Shown here in pieces: positions 37,970 to 47,167 of a DNA stretch of 64,000 bases. The DNA is from Vogesella urethralis (GTDB lineage: Bacteria; Pseudomonadota; Gammaproteobacteria; Burkholderiales; Chromobacteriaceae): assembly GCF_007644045.2 (NCBI RefSeq), contig NZ_VMDW02000075.1:124001-188000 (forward strand). Reading direction: 5' to 3'. The stretch's first letter is position 1. Every line of letters starts with the position of its first letter. Position numbers and translations under genes: made by a program. The notes under the pieces are model-generated. The model did not search any database and was not told the DNA's origin. It worked only from the letters and a program-made list of their open reading frames with translations.

Positions 37970-39151
37970 TTACGGACGCTCAACCGCCAGTGCCACACCC
38001 ATGCCACCGCCGATGCACAGCGTGGCCAGGCCTTTTTTGGCGTCGCGGCGCTGCATTTCGTGCAGCAGGGTCACCAGTACGCGGCAACCGGAGGCGCCGA
38101 TCGGGTGGCCCAGCGCAATGGCACCACCGTTAACGTTCACCTTGTCGGCGCCCCAGCCCAGTTCGCGGGCTACGCCCAGTGCCTGTGCGGCAAACGCTTC
38201 GTTGGCTTCCACCAGGTCCAGGTCTTCCACTTTCCAGCCGGCTTTGTCCAGCGCTTTGCGGGTGGCGGCAACCGGGCCGATGCCCATGATTTCCGGTTCG
38301 CAGCCGGTGAGGGCGTACGATTTGATCACGGCCAGCGGTTTCAGACCCAGCTGGTCGGCCTTGGTGGCGGTCATCAGCATCACGGCAGCGGCGCCGTCGT
38401 TGATGCCGGACGCGTTACCGGCGGTAACCGAGCCGTCTTTCTTGAACGCCGGGCGCAGTTTTGCCAGGCTGTCGGCCGAGGTGCCGGCCTTGATGTATTC
38501 GTCTTTGGCAAAGGCTACCGGGTCGCCTTTGCGCTGCGGCACCAGTACCGGCACGATTTCGGCGTCGAACTTGCCGGCAGCCTGGGCGGCTTCGGCACGG
38601 TTCTGCGAGGCCAGGGCCAGCGCGTCTTGCTCTTCGCGGCTGATGCCGTACTTGGCAGCCACGTTTTCGGCGGTAATGCCCATGTGGTACTGGTTGTACA
38701 CGTCGGTCAGGCCGTCGGCCACCATGGTGTCTACCAGCTGGGTGTTGCCCATGCGGAAGCCGTCACGCGAGCCCGGCAGGATGTGCGGGGACAGCGACAT
38801 GTTTTCCTGGCCGCCGGCAATCACGATCTCGGCGTCGCCGCTGGCGATGGCCTGGGCAGCCAGATGCACAGCACGCAGGCCGGAGCCGCATACCACGTTC
38901 AGGGTGGAGGCCGGGGTGGATACCGGCAGGCCGGCTTTGATGACTGCCTGGCGCGCCGGGTTCTGGCCAACGCCAGCGGTCAGTACCTGACCCAGAATCA
39001 CTTCGCTTACGTCTTCCGGCTTCACGCCGGTTTGTGCCAGCAGGCCTTTAATCACGGTGGCGCCCAGTTCCGGGGCCGGGATCTTGGCGAGGGAGCCGCC
39101 GAAGCTGCCAACGGCGGTACGCAGTGCTGCAACGATAACGATGTCTTGCAT
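37970..39151 (-). CDS. phaA: Acetyl-CoA acetyltransferase (beta-ketothiolase)
   Basis: A 393-residue biosynthetic thiolase that condenses two acetyl-CoA to acetoacetyl-CoA. The nucleophile is in [17 protein letters not shown] (near Cys88), the His in [19 protein letters not shown], and the second Cys in [16 protein letters not shown]. The protein has full family length. GGAG precedes the ATG. It is 73 bases downstream of a class I PHA synthase on the same strand, so polyhydroxyalkanoate synthesis is the likely role; a phaB reductase is not in the window. Confidence 0.93.
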   Translation of the reverse strand: MQDIVIVAALRTAVGSFGGSLAKIPAPELGATVIKGLLAQTGVKPEDVSEVILGQVLTAGVGQNPARQAVIKAGLPVSTPASTLNVVCGSGLRAVHLAAQAIASGDAEIVIAGGQENMSLSPHILPGSRDGFRMGNTQLVDTMVADGLTDVYNQYHMGITAENVAAKYGISREEQDALALASQNRAEAAQAAGKFDAEIVPVLVPQRKGDPVAFAKDEYIKAGTSADSLAKLRPAFKKDGSVTAGNASGINDGAAAVMLMTATKADQLGLKPLAVIKSYALTGCEPEIMGIGPVAATRKALDKAGWKVEDLDLVEANEAFAAQALGVARELGWGADKVNVNGGAIALGHPIGASGCRVLVTLLHEMQRRDAKKGLATLCIGGGMGVALAVERP

Positions 39152-39224
39152 GGTTTTCTCCAGGTTGTTCTGTTCTGTGCCAGATACGGGTGAAACCGCA
39201 ATCTAGCACAGAAGTCTTTGCAGA

Positions 39225-40994
39225 TTATTGCAGGGTGGCCAGCTGGGCCGGCATGGCTTTGGCTTGCACGTATTCGCCCGGGGCGTCGCACAGCGCCGGC
39301 AGTTCCTTGCTGCCAAACACCTTGGGTGCGGCAACCTTGTCACCGGACTGCGGTGCCAGCCAGGCGTCCCAGTCTTTCCACCAGCTGCCGGGGCGGCTTT
39401 CGGCGCCGTCCAGCCAGGCATCGGCACTGGCGACCAGATTGTCATTCACCCAGTAGTTGCGCTTGTCTTTGGTCACCGGGTTGATGGAGCCGGCAATGTG
39501 GCCGGAGGCGCCCAGCACGTAGCGGCGCGAGGCGGCACCGCTGAGGTATTGCACGCCGTCGTAGGCCGATTTCCACGGTACGATGTGGTCTTCGCGGGCG
39601 GCAAAGATGTACAGCGGGATGTCGATCTGCGACACGTCGATCTTCACGCCGCACAGCTCGATGCTGCCCGGCTTGGTCAGCGCGTTATTGATGTAGAACT
39701 CCTTCAGGAAGAAGGTGTGCATCGGCAGCGGCAGGTCGACGGCGTCGTTGTTCCAGTACAGCAGGTCGAACGGCGGCGGGGTCTTGCCCAGCAGGTAGTT
39801 GTTGACCACGTAGTTCCACACCAGGTCGTTGGCGCGCAGGCTGGCGAAGGTGCGGCCCAGTTCCTTGCCGCTGACGATGCCGCCACTGCCGGTGGCCAGC
39901 TTGGCTTCGCGGGCCTGGATCAGCTTGTCGTCGATGAAGACCTTGATCTCGCCCGGGTCGGTATGGTCTACCAGCGAGGTCATGAAGGTGGCGCTGTCGA
40001 TGTAGTTCAGCTTGCGGTGCTTCATCACGCACAGCGCGGTGTTGAGGATGACGCCGCCAATGCAGAAGCCCAGCGCGTTCATCGACGGCTGTTTGGTGAT
40101 CTTGCGTATCGCTTCGGCAGCGGCGATCACGCCTTCCTCGATGTAGTTGTCCCACTTGTAGTGCTTCATGTCCGGGGTGGCGGAGCGCCAGCTCACCAGG
40201 AACACGCGGTAACCCTGGGCCACGAAGTGGCGCACCATCGAGTTATCCTGCTGCAGGTCCATCAGGTAGTACTTGTTCACGCACGGCGGTACGATCAGCA
40301 GCGGCTTCTCGTAGACCTGCTCGGTGGTGGGGGTGTACTGGATCAGCTCGATCAGGTTGTTGCGGAACACCACCTTGCCCGGGGTGCAGGCAATGTTCTT
40401 GCCGATCTCGAACTTGCTCTCGTCGGACATGGAGATGTGACCCTTCTGCAGGTCTTCCACCATGTTCTTCATGCCTTCCACCAGGCTTTCGCCCTTGGTT
40501 TCCAGCGCACGCTTCACCACTTCCGGGTTGGTCAGCATGAAGTTGGTCGGGGCCATCGCGTCGATGTACTGGCGGGTGGCAAAAGCCAGGCGCTCTTTGT
40601 CTTCGCCTTCCAGCTGGGTTTTGTCTACCAGCTCGGTCATCCATTTGCTGGTCAGCAGATAGCTTTGCTTGAGGAAGCTGTAGAACGGATGGTCGTTCCA
40701 TTCCGGTGCCGAAAAGCGGCGGTCGCCGGCGGCCGGCTGTGCCTGGGCGGCGGCGGGTTGGCCGAGGAAGTTCAGCCAGATGTTCATCTGTTGCTGGTAC
40801 AGGTTGTTCTGCAGGGCGATGAACTGGTTGGCGTTTTCCATCATCTGGTTCCACGCGCCGGCCATCGGGTTGGCCGCATCTTGCGGCGACAGGCCGTTAC
40901 CCAGCGAATTCACGAACTGCTGCATCCACTTCTGATTGGCTTCGGACAGGCTGGCAAAAAAGCTGTCCAGCGAAGTAGGGGTTTCCTGACTCAT
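39225..40994 (-). CDS. phaC: Class I poly(3-hydroxyalkanoate) synthase
   Basis: A 589-residue granule-associated polymerase that joins hydroxyacyl-CoA monomers. The lipase-like box [11 protein letters not shown] holds the catalytic cysteine, the Asp is in the FAARED region ([13 protein letters not shown]), and the His in [14 protein letters not shown]-rich segments [18 protein letters not shown] and the N-terminal helical domain fit class I enzymes. AAGGAG precedes the ATG (coding start 40994). It is transcribed toward phaA. No phasin gene is adjacent. Confidence 0.95.
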   Translation of the reverse strand: MSQETPTSLDSFFASLSEANQKWMQQFVNSLGNGLSPQDAANPMAGAWNQMMENANQFIALQNNLYQQQMNIWLNFLGQPAAAQAQPAAGDRRFSAPEWNDHPFYSFLKQSYLLTSKWMTELVDKTQLEGEDKERLAFATRQYIDAMAPTNFMLTNPEVVKRALETKGESLVEGMKNMVEDLQKGHISMSDESKFEIGKNIACTPGKVVFRNNLIELIQYTPTTEQVYEKPLLIVPPCVNKYYLMDLQQDNSMVRHFVAQGYRVFLVSWRSATPDMKHYKWDNYIEEGVIAAAEAIRKITKQPSMNALGFCIGGVILNTALCVMKHRKLNYIDSATFMTSLVDHTDPGEIKVFIDDKLIQAREAKLATGSGGIVSGKELGRTFASLRANDLVWNYVVNNYLLGKTPPPFDLLYWNNDAVDLPLPMHTFFLKEFYINNALTKPGSIELCGVKIDVSQIDIPLYIFAAREDHIVPWKSAYDGVQYLSGAASRRYVLGASGHIAGSINPVTKDKRNYWVNDNLVASADAWLDGAESRPGSWWKDWDAWLAPQSGDKVAAPKVFGSKELPALCDAPGEYVQAKAMPAQLATLQ

Positions 40995-41082
40995 TGAGAT
41001 CTCCTTCAAACGGGGGAAGACAAACAGGCCGTGCTGCCGTGCGCGACAGGATGATTGTTCTTGTTTTGGCGCAATCTGCTGA

Positions 41083-41095
41083 GTAAAGACTTTAC
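41083..41095. promoter_or_regulatory. Palindrome GTAAAGACTTTAC upstream of phaC
   Basis: A perfect 6-1-6 palindrome about 90 bases before the phaC start, suited to a dimeric regulator. I do not recognise it as a named site. Confidence 0.4.
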
Positions 41096-41250
41096 CATTG
41101 CTTTATGACAAAACACAGCGAGGGCTTGTTGCACTGCGATAAACGCAGCCGCAACGGTTGCATCGGCAACAGCTGGGCGGGATCTGGCGGAGGATTATGA
41201 CATGTTTATTGAATTGGCATGCGGTTTTCGTGCGTGCATGTCAGGCTGAT

Positions 41251-41279
41251 GCCTGCCGCAGGGCAGGCCGGCGGCAGGC
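41251..41279 (-). other. Inverted repeat after the chemoreceptor gene
   Basis: GCCTGCCGC (41251-41259) / GCGGCAGGC (41271-41279), 14 bases past the stop of the minus-strand chemoreceptor. It lacks a T tract and is possibly a weak or Rho-assisted terminator. Confidence 0.45.
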
Positions 41280-41292
41280 GTGGGGTGGGGGC

Positions 41293-42903
41293 TTAAACGA
41301 TGAAATTGCGGACCTTGTTTTCCAGGTGGTCGGCCTTGTCTTCCAGCTGGTCGGCGTAGCTGTCCAGGTTGACCGCGCTGTCGGCGTTGCTTTCCGATAG
41401 CTGGGCAATCTGTTCCACGCGCCGCGCCATGTCGTTGCTGGCGGTGCGTTGTTCGGCCAGTGCGTCGGCAATTTCACTGGCCGACTGTGATACCTCGCGA
41501 ATGGTGTGCTGGATGCGGGAAATGGCATCCTGGATTTCGGCGGTGAGCGCCTCGCCCTTGCTGACGCGGTTGACGCTTTGTTGCATGGCCAGGTTGGCCG
41601 CCTGTGCCGACTGGGTAATCTCGCGCACCATCTGGTCGATCTGGACGGTGGATTGTGCCGAGCGCTCGGCCAGTTTGCGCACTTCGTCGGCCACCACGGC
41701 AAAACCGCGGCCCAGGTCGCCGGCGCGCGCGGCTTCGATGGCTGCGTTCAGCGCCAGCAGGTTGGTCTGGTCGGCCACGTCACGGATCACGTCCAGCACG
41801 CTGACAATGGTCTGGCTCTGCTGCGCCAGGGCGGCCACTTGCTGTTCACTGTTGCGGATGGCCTGGCCGATGGCGTTGATCTCCTGCAGCGTGGCGTCGA
41901 TGACGCGCGAGCTTTCGGTGGATACCGTGCCGGCCTGGCTGGCGCGCTGCTGGGCCACCTCGGCGCTATCGGCAATGTGGGTGATGCTGACGGCAAACTG
42001 CTCCACCGTGCTGGCAATCGACGAGGTGGCTTCGCTTTGCTGGCGCGAGCTGCCGCTAATGCTGTCGGAGGTCTGACCGATCTGCCGTGCCATCTGGTTG
42101 ATATTGTCGCTGCTGTGGCGCACGTCCTGGATGATGGTGCCCATGCTGTCCAGCAAACCGTTGAGCTGGCTGGCGATGATGGCCAGCTCGTCCTTGCCGC
42201 GTACCGGAATGCGCAGGCTGAGGTCGTGCTTTTGCGTGATGGCCTGGCAGGTGTCGGCCAGTTCGCGCACGCTGCTGTTCAGCCGGCTGGCCAGGCGCCA
42301 GGCCATGATGCTGCCGATCAGCAGACTGACCAGCAGCGCGCCGCTGGCAAACAGCAGGCTGGCGTGCAGGTTCTGCTCGCTGCTTTGGTAGTTCTTTTCC
42401 GCCTCGGCCAGTTGCAGGTCGATCAGTTGGCTGATGTTGGCGCTAAGCGGGTCCACCGCCGGGTACAGTTTTTTCTCGGCCAGCGTGTGCAGCGCCTCTT
42501 TTTGCCCGGCCTGCATCAGCTGGCGGGCTTCGCGTGCTACCCCCAGCGCTTCGCCCAGCCTGGCCTTGGCTTGCTCTACCAGGCGTGCTTCTTCTTCGGT
42601 CAGCCGCGTGGCGGTGTAGGCGTCCCACTGGCGCTGGAATTCTTTTTCTGCGGTATTGATGGCGGCGACGCCGTCGCTACTGCTCAGTGTGCCGGCGTTG
42701 GTCTTGTGAATGGCATCCACCACATTGACGGCAAACATGTCCGCCACTACCTTCAGCTGCTTGAGCGGAATGACCCGGTCTTGATAGGTGGAAGCGAACG
42801 CGTCATTGCTTTTTTGCAGCAACACAAACAGGCTGCCGCACAGCATCATCATCAGTACCAGCAGGCTGCCGGCCAGCCAGAAAACCCGTGCCTTGATGCT
42901 CAT
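41293..42903 (-). CDS. Methyl-accepting chemotaxis protein (4HB sensor)
   Basis: A 536-residue chemoreceptor of classic layout. Transmembrane segment 1 ([23 protein letters not shown]) is followed by a periplasmic four-helix-bundle sensor (35-190), transmembrane segment 2 ([22 protein letters not shown]), and HAMP (about 215-270). The signalling domain carries [41 protein letters not shown] at the tip. No C-terminal CheR-tethering pentapeptide is visible (ends VRNFIV). Ligand unknown. It is upstream of phaC on the same strand but separated by about 300 bases. Confidence 0.93.
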   Translation of the reverse strand: MSIKARVFWLAGSLLVLMMMLCGSLFVLLQKSNDAFASTYQDRVIPLKQLKVVADMFAVNVVDAIHKTNAGTLSSSDGVAAINTAEKEFQRQWDAYTATRLTEEEARLVEQAKARLGEALGVAREARQLMQAGQKEALHTLAEKKLYPAVDPLSANISQLIDLQLAEAEKNYQSSEQNLHASLLFASGALLVSLLIGSIMAWRLASRLNSSVRELADTCQAITQKHDLSLRIPVRGKDELAIIASQLNGLLDSMGTIIQDVRHSSDNINQMARQIGQTSDSISGSSRQQSEATSSIASTVEQFAVSITHIADSAEVAQQRASQAGTVSTESSRVIDATLQEINAIGQAIRNSEQQVAALAQQSQTIVSVLDVIRDVADQTNLLALNAAIEAARAGDLGRGFAVVADEVRKLAERSAQSTVQIDQMVREITQSAQAANLAMQQSVNRVSKGEALTAEIQDAISRIQHTIREVSQSASEIADALAEQRTASNDMARRVEQIAQLSESNADSAVNLDSYADQLEDKADHLENKVRNFIV

Positions 42904-43018
42904 GCTTACCTCCCAGTAATGTGCACACGCCCTATGCGGATATTTCTGGTTTTAGTGTATTTTTGAATTTGTTGCAGTTCTTTGAATCAATGCGCTTTGT
43001 TTTAATAAAGGTTTGTTT

Positions 43019-43663
43019 ATGAATATCCGACTTCAGGGTGAGGATCATCGCGTCGGTACTATTTTCTGTATCGGCCGCAATTACGCCGACCATGCTGCCG
43101 AGCTGGGAAATGCCATGGAAGAAGAGCCGGTGGTGTTCCTGAAGCCCGCCGCGGCGTTGCAGGCAGAAGGCAAACCACTCGTCTTGCCGGCCTTTTCACA
43201 AGACGTGCATTTCGAGTGCGAGCTGCTGGTGCTGATCGGGCGCGACGCCGACAACGTTGGCGTGGCAGAGGCGCTGGATTACGTGGCCGGCTACGGTATC
43301 GGCCTCGACCTCACCGCCCGCGACGTACAGAGCGAGGTAAAAGCCAAAGGCTTGCCGTGGACCAAGGCCAAAGGCTTCCGTGGCGCTGCCTGCGTATCGG
43401 ACTTTGTGCCGGCCAGCGCGCTGGACCCGTTGGCCGCACGCTTTACCCTGCACGTTAACGACGTGTTGCGTCAGCAGGGCGATACCACGCTGATGCGCTT
43501 TTCGGTGCCGTTCCTGGTGAGCTACCTGTCGCAGCTTTACGGCCTGCGCGCCGGAGATCTGATCTATACCGGCACGCCAGCCGGGGTGGGGCAGTTGCAG
43601 CCGGGTGACCGGCTAGCGCTGGACCTGGGTGTGGTGCAGGCACAGTGGCAGGTGGCAGCATGA
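43019..43663 (+). CDS. Fumarylacetoacetate hydrolase (FAH) family protein
   Basis: A 214-residue single-domain FAH protein. The family motifs FCIGRNYADHAAELGN, PVVFLKPAAAL, HFECELLVLIGRDADNV (Glu metal ligands), and GLDLTARDVQSEVKAKGLPWTKAKGF are all present. Relatives act as acylpyruvate hydrolases or oxaloacetate decarboxylases. Start ATG 43019 has AAAGG seven bases before it. Its TGA overlaps the ATG of the S4-domain gene, indicating translational coupling. Confidence 0.87.
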   Translation: MNIRLQGEDHRVGTIFCIGRNYADHAAELGNAMEEEPVVFLKPAAALQAEGKPLVLPAFSQDVHFECELLVLIGRDADNVGVAEALDYVAGYGIGLDLTARDVQSEVKAKGLPWTKAKGFRGAACVSDFVPASALDPLAARFTLHVNDVLRQQGDTTLMRFSVPFLVSYLSQLYGLRAGDLIYTGTPAGVGQLQPGDRLALDLGVVQAQWQVAA

Positions 43664-44067
43664 GCAAGGCAAGGTTGGCCGCAGACGACGACAAGGTGCG
43701 GCTGGATAAATGGCTGTGGGCGGCGCGCTTCTTCAAAACCCGGCAGCTGGCGCACGAGGCGCTGGAGCTGGGCCGCGTGCTGGTGAATGGCGAACGGGTG
43801 AAGGCGTCCCGCGTGGCGCGCGAAGGCGAGTTGCTGCAGATCCGCATCGACCAGCTGGTCTACAACGTTACCATTCTGGCACTGGCCACCCAGCGCCGGC
43901 CAGCCGCCGAGGCACGTTTGCTGTACAGCGAAAGCGAGGCATCGGTTGCCGCCCGCGAACACCAGATCGGCTTGCAGAAGGCCGAGCACGCGAGCTTTCC
44001 GTACGGAGAGGGGCGGCCTACCAAAAAGGCGCGCCGCGATATCCTGCGCTTCAAGGACAGCTGGTAA
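43660..44067 (+). CDS. hslR: S4-domain heat-shock RNA-binding protein Hsp15
   Basis: A 135-residue protein. Its S4 RNA-binding domain (residues 15-75: VRLDKWLWAARFFKTRQLAHEALELGRVLVNGERVKAS) and basic C-terminus (RPTKKARRDILRFKDSW) are those of Hsp15. Hsp15 rescues 50S subunits carrying blocked nascent peptidyl-tRNA. The ATG overlaps the previous stop (ATGA). The first codons after MSK contain an exact copy of the GGTTGGCCGC motif (43673-43682), encoding part of ARLAAD. Confidence 0.88.
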   Translation: MSKARLAADDDKVRLDKWLWAARFFKTRQLAHEALELGRVLVNGERVKASRVAREGELLQIRIDQLVYNVTILALATQRRPAAEARLLYSESEASVAAREHQIGLQKAEHASFPYGEGRPTKKARRDILRFKDSW

Positions 44068-44160
44068 GCTGCCGCTGGGCGGGCGACGCAACAAGCCTTG
44101 CGATCGCCCGTCTTGTGCAGCAGGAAACAGTCTGTTTGCCATCGGGGCGGGCATGCAGGT

Positions 44161-44189
44161 TTCATGGTGGCGGGCTTTTGCGCTATAGT
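44161..44189 (+). promoter_or_regulatory. Probable promoter of the MFS/VOC/SnoaL-like operon
   Basis: TTCATG (44161-44166), 17-base spacer, TATAGT (44184-44189). The -10 is good and the -35 weak. Confidence 0.4.
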
Positions 44190-44231
44190 ATCGCCCCGGT
44201 GCGCTGCACCCGCTTCCCTGTGTTACACGCG

Positions 44232-45395
44232 ATGTCTGCTTCTGCCCCTCTCGCTGCGCTGGCAGCGTTCTACTTCAGCTATTTTGCCTTCCAGGGTCTG
44301 TTCGGCCCGTTCTGGTCGCTGTATCTCGAGTCGCTGTCGTTCAATACCGTACAAATCTCCATCCTGATGGCGCTGTCCACGCTGGCGCGGATTGTGGCGC
44401 CGATGTTCTGGGGCTGGCTGGCCGACCGGCGCGGCAAGCGCCGCAGCATCATGCTGTGGACGTCGCTGGTGTCACTGGCCAGCTTCGTGATGGTGGCGCT
44501 GCAACACAGCTTCTGGGGCATGTTTACCTGGCTGGCAGTCAATCACTTCTTCTGGGCCGCCGCCCTGCCGCTGGGCGAGGCGTCCACCGCGCACCTCACG
44601 CGCAGCCAGCCCGGCCGCTATAGCCGGGTGCGGGTATGGGGCTCCATCGGCTTTGTCTGCTTTGCCGCCAGCGGCGGTTACTTGCTGAATCTGGTGACCA
44701 TGGCCAACCTGCCGTGGCTGATCGTCGGCCTGCTGGGCTTGATCGTACTGGCCTGCTGGCGCGTGCCGGAAGTGGCCATCGAGCGCGCCAAGGCGCGACC
44801 GGAGCCGATCTGGGCTACCGTGCGCCAACCGCACGTGGTGGCGCTGTTTGCCTGCTGCTTCTTGCTGTCGTTTGCCATGGGCCCGTACTACAACTTCTAC
44901 TCTATCGGTTTGAAGGAAGCGGGTTATAGCGCCAGCACCACCGGCTTGCTGTGGGCTACCGGCGTGATGGCCGAGATCGTGGTGTTCTGGCAGATGCCGC
45001 GCCTGATGGCGCGCTTCACGCTGGAACGCCTGATGCTGGCGTCGCTGCTGGTGTCGGCGCTGCGCTTTGCGCTGATGGCGACACTGCTGCCGGTTGGCGT
45101 GGTGGCCTTTGTGGCGCAGCTGGGCCATGCCTTTACCTTTGGTGTGCACCACGCCGCCGCCGTGGGGCTGATTCACCGCAACTTTGCCGAGCAGCACCAG
45201 GCGCGTGGCCAGGGCTTGTACACGGTGGCGTCGTTCGGTGTCGGTGGCAGTATCGGCGGCCTGTTGGGCGGCGTGCTGTGGCAGCACGGCGGCGTGGGGC
45301 TGACCTTTGGCGTATCGACTTTTGCCTTGCTGCTGGGGGTGGGCGTGTGCCTGAAGTGGTTGCGGCCAACCCCGGCTACGGTGCCGGTGGCATGA
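44232..45395 (+). CDS. Major facilitator superfamily transporter (MFS_1-like)
   Basis: A 387-residue inner-membrane protein with about 12 hydrophobic segments. It opens AAFYFSYFAFQGLFGPFWSLYLESL and has the inter-helix motif GWLADRRGKRRSIM. The motif and layout match the 3-phenylpropionate/HcaT and LacY-like branch. The substrate is not predictable. Its TGA overlaps the ATG of a VOC-family gene, so the two are made together. Confidence 0.87.
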   Translation: MSASAPLAALAAFYFSYFAFQGLFGPFWSLYLESLSFNTVQISILMALSTLARIVAPMFWGWLADRRGKRRSIMLWTSLVSLASFVMVALQHSFWGMFTWLAVNHFFWAAALPLGEASTAHLTRSQPGRYSRVRVWGSIGFVCFAASGGYLLNLVTMANLPWLIVGLLGLIVLACWRVPEVAIERAKARPEPIWATVRQPHVVALFACCFLLSFAMGPYYNFYSIGLKEAGYSASTTGLLWATGVMAEIVVFWQMPRLMARFTLERLMLASLLVSALRFALMATLLPVGVVAFVAQLGHAFTFGVHHAAAVGLIHRNFAEQHQARGQGLYTVASFGVGGSIGGLLGGVLWQHGGVGLTFGVSTFALLLGVGVCLKWLRPTPATVPVA

Positions 45396-45814
45396 GGTCG
45401 CGTCTTAATCTGATTTTGCTAGGTGTGGCTGATGTGGCACGCAGTGCTGAATTTTACTCGGCACTAGGCTGGCAGCGTTCGCCACGAGGCTCGGCCGCGT
45501 TTGTGTTGTTTGACCTGGGCGGCGTGGCAGTGGCGTTGCAATCGCGCGAGGCGATGGCTTGCGATGCCGGTTACCCCGATGCGGCCGGTAATGGCTTTAC
45601 CGGTATGGCGCTGGCCTACATTGCCCGGAATGCCGACGATGTTTACCGGGTGCTGGACAAAGCGGTTGCCCTGGGCGCTACGCTTGCCGTGCCGGCTCGG
45701 GCAACTGCATGGGGGCATAGCGGCTATTTTCGCGATCTGGATGGTCATCTGATCGAGGTGTTGTACGAAGATGGCTGGCAGTTTGATGCGCATGACAATC
45801 TGGTGCTGGACTGA
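45392..45814 (+). CDS. VOC (glyoxalase/bleomycin-resistance) family protein
   Basis: A 140-residue protein with two beta-alpha-beta-beta-beta modules: NLILLGVADVARSAEFYSALGW at the start and HSGYFRDLDGHLIEVLYED near the end. The Glu of LIEVLY is a usual metal ligand. It could be a lyase, isomerase or binding protein. ATGA overlap with the transporter gene suggests it acts on, or protects against, the transported compound. Confidence 0.85.
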   Translation: MRSRLNLILLGVADVARSAEFYSALGWQRSPRGSAAFVLFDLGGVAVALQSREAMACDAGYPDAAGNGFTGMALAYIARNADDVYRVLDKAVALGATLAVPARATAWGHSGYFRDLDGHLIEVLYEDGWQFDAHDNLVLD

Positions 45815-45817
45815 GCA

Positions 45818-46195
45818 ATGCACGCAACGCCACAACTGGCGCTGGCAGCTTATGAAGAAGCGCTGGCCAGCTACGACTGGGAACAGATTGCCCCGCTCAT
45901 TCACCCGGATGCCTGCTTTTTGTTTTCCACCGGTAGTCACCATGGCAAAGAGGCTATCGGTGAGGCGATGCGTCGCGTTTTCTCGCGGATCCGCGATGAG
46001 CGGTATTGCATTAGCGCTTTGCATTGGGGGCATATCGGTGCGGATATTGCCTGTGCCAGCTACCGTTTCGATTGGCAGGGCGTGATTGATGGCGAGCTGG
46101 CCAGCGGTGCAGGGCGTGGTAGCTGTACCCTGCTGCGCGACGAGGTTCACGGCTGGCGCTTGCTGAGTGAGCATCTGGGCCCGTTGGCAGCATGA
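45818..46195 (+). CDS. SnoaL/DUF4440-like (NTF2-fold) protein
   Basis: A 125-residue protein with the NTF2-like pattern: an N-terminal helix (ALAAYEEALASYDWEQIAPLIHPDACFLF), a middle helix (HGKEAIGEAMRRVFSRI), and beta strands ending WRLLSEHLG. It starts three bases after the VOC stop and completes the three-gene unit. Function unknown. It converges on the MmyB-type regulator with only 15 bases between. Confidence 0.75.
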   Translation: MHATPQLALAAYEEALASYDWEQIAPLIHPDACFLFSTGSHHGKEAIGEAMRRVFSRIRDERYCISALHWGHIGADIACASYRFDWQGVIDGELASGAGRGSCTLLRDEVHGWRLLSEHLGPLAA

Positions 46196-46210
46196 ATTTG
46201 CGGTGCAGCG

Positions 46211-46984
46211 CTACAACAACATCACCAGCTTCAATTCGGGCGCGTGCGCCAGCCGTAGCGTCAGCTGCTGGTAGCTGAGTCGCCCTTGGCGCGCGTGGTT
46301 GAACACCCGCTCGCCGCCTTCTCTTCCCAATACATCCTGCTGCCGCCACAGTTCGTCGAAGGCGGCGCTGCTTTCCCGCAGCCCGGCAATCAGCGCGTTC
46401 GCCGCCTCGTGTTGCAGCACGCTGGTGTCGGCACGGAACTCGGCCACCATGCGTCGCGCCCGCGTCGGCCAGTCGTCTACCAGCTGCGCGGCCAACGGGT
46501 GGCAGAACATGAACTGCAGCAGGTTCTTGTCGCCAGGCTGGTCCAGCCAGCCGGCAAACAGTTCGCCGGCTTCGGCGTTCCACGCCGGTATCTGCCATAG
46601 CGCGTCCAGCACGTAAGCGGGCCGGCTGATGTGGGCGGTAGCGGCGGCCAGCATCTGTTCGGCTTCGGGGTTGGCCGCAGCGCTGCTGTGCTGCGGGTTT
46701 TTCTGCCCCGCCAGGTTGAACAGGTACTCGGTTTCGGCGCGCGACAGCTGCAGCGTGCTGGCCAGCGCCGCCAGCGTGACAGCCGATACCGACTGCGTGC
46801 GGCCTTGCTCTATCCACGTCAGCCAGGTAGGGCTGATGCCGCACAGCGCGGCCACCTCTTCGCGGCGCAGGCCTTTGGCGCGGCGGCGGCTGCCGGCGGG
46901 CAGGCCGGCTTGCTCCGGTTGCAGCCGCTCGCGGTGGCTGCGGATGAAGTCGCCCAGCGGGCTGGGCTGGCTGCTGCTGCGCAT
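46211..46984 (-). CDS. XRE-family regulator with MmyB-like ligand domain
   Basis: A 257-residue protein. The helix-turn-helix spans about 10-85 (LGDFIRSHRERLQPEQAGL, then RRAKGLRREEVAALCGISPTWLTWIEQGR), and the C-terminal domain (100-255) matches the MmyB-like ligand-binding domain. MmyB-type domains bind fatty-acid-like molecules. It is divergent from leuC and convergent with the MFS operon. Two GTACTAG repeats just upstream are plausible operators. Confidence 0.88.
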   Translation of the reverse strand: MRSSSQPSPLGDFIRSHRERLQPEQAGLPAGSRRRAKGLRREEVAALCGISPTWLTWIEQGRTQSVSAVTLAALASTLQLSRAETEYLFNLAGQKNPQHSSAAANPEAEQMLAAATAHISRPAYVLDALWQIPAWNAEAGELFAGWLDQPGDKNLLQFMFCHPLAAQLVDDWPTRARRMVAEFRADTSVLQHEAANALIAGLRESSAAFDELWRQQDVLGREGGERVFNHARQGRLSYQQLTLRLAHAPELKLVMLL

Positions 46985-47011
46985 GGCAAGGTCTCGTGGC
47001 TGTTAGTGGTA

Positions 47012-47041
47012 GTACTAGTATAAATGCTTATCTTGTACTAG
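47012..47041. promoter_or_regulatory. Direct repeats GTACTAG upstream of the MmyB-type regulator
   Basis: GTACTAG occurs at 47012-47018 and 47035-47041, a period of 23 bases (about two helical turns). The repeats flank an AT-rich TATAAATGCTTATC. They lie 28-57 bases from the regulator start and before leuC. Confidence 0.5.
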
Positions 47042-47048
47042 GAAAAAG

Positions 47049-47076
47049 CCTGCGTCATGATGGTGGCTAACGCAGG
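47049..47076 (+). other. Hairpin in the leuC leader
   Basis: CCTGCGT (47049-47055) / ACGCAGG (47070-47076). No leucine-rich leader peptide or following terminator was found, so leucine attenuation is not supported. Confidence 0.4.
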
Positions 47077-47167
47077 ATTTGCGCCGGGGCAAAGCCGGGT
47101 GGCGCCGCAGGGCGCACGCTGGCCGGCAGGCAAATCCCTTGTTTCATCCTTACCTGAAGGCGCGACC

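Larger units (their letters stand above)
40995..41292. promoter_or_regulatory. phaC upstream region
   Basis: These 298 bases between the chemoreceptor and phaC hold no gene that I can support. They contain a 13-bp palindrome (41083-41095) and a 9-bp inverted repeat (41251-41279), both listed. The AT content rises near 41050-41130, where a phaC promoter would lie; TTGTCA (minus strand) precedes the palindrome, but I could not assign a good -10. Confidence 0.4.

Noticed and set aside
47057-47167. Extended leuC start or a leucine leader peptide
   Set aside because: The extension is not family-like and is not rich in leucine; no alternative terminator structure follows, so attenuation is unsupported.
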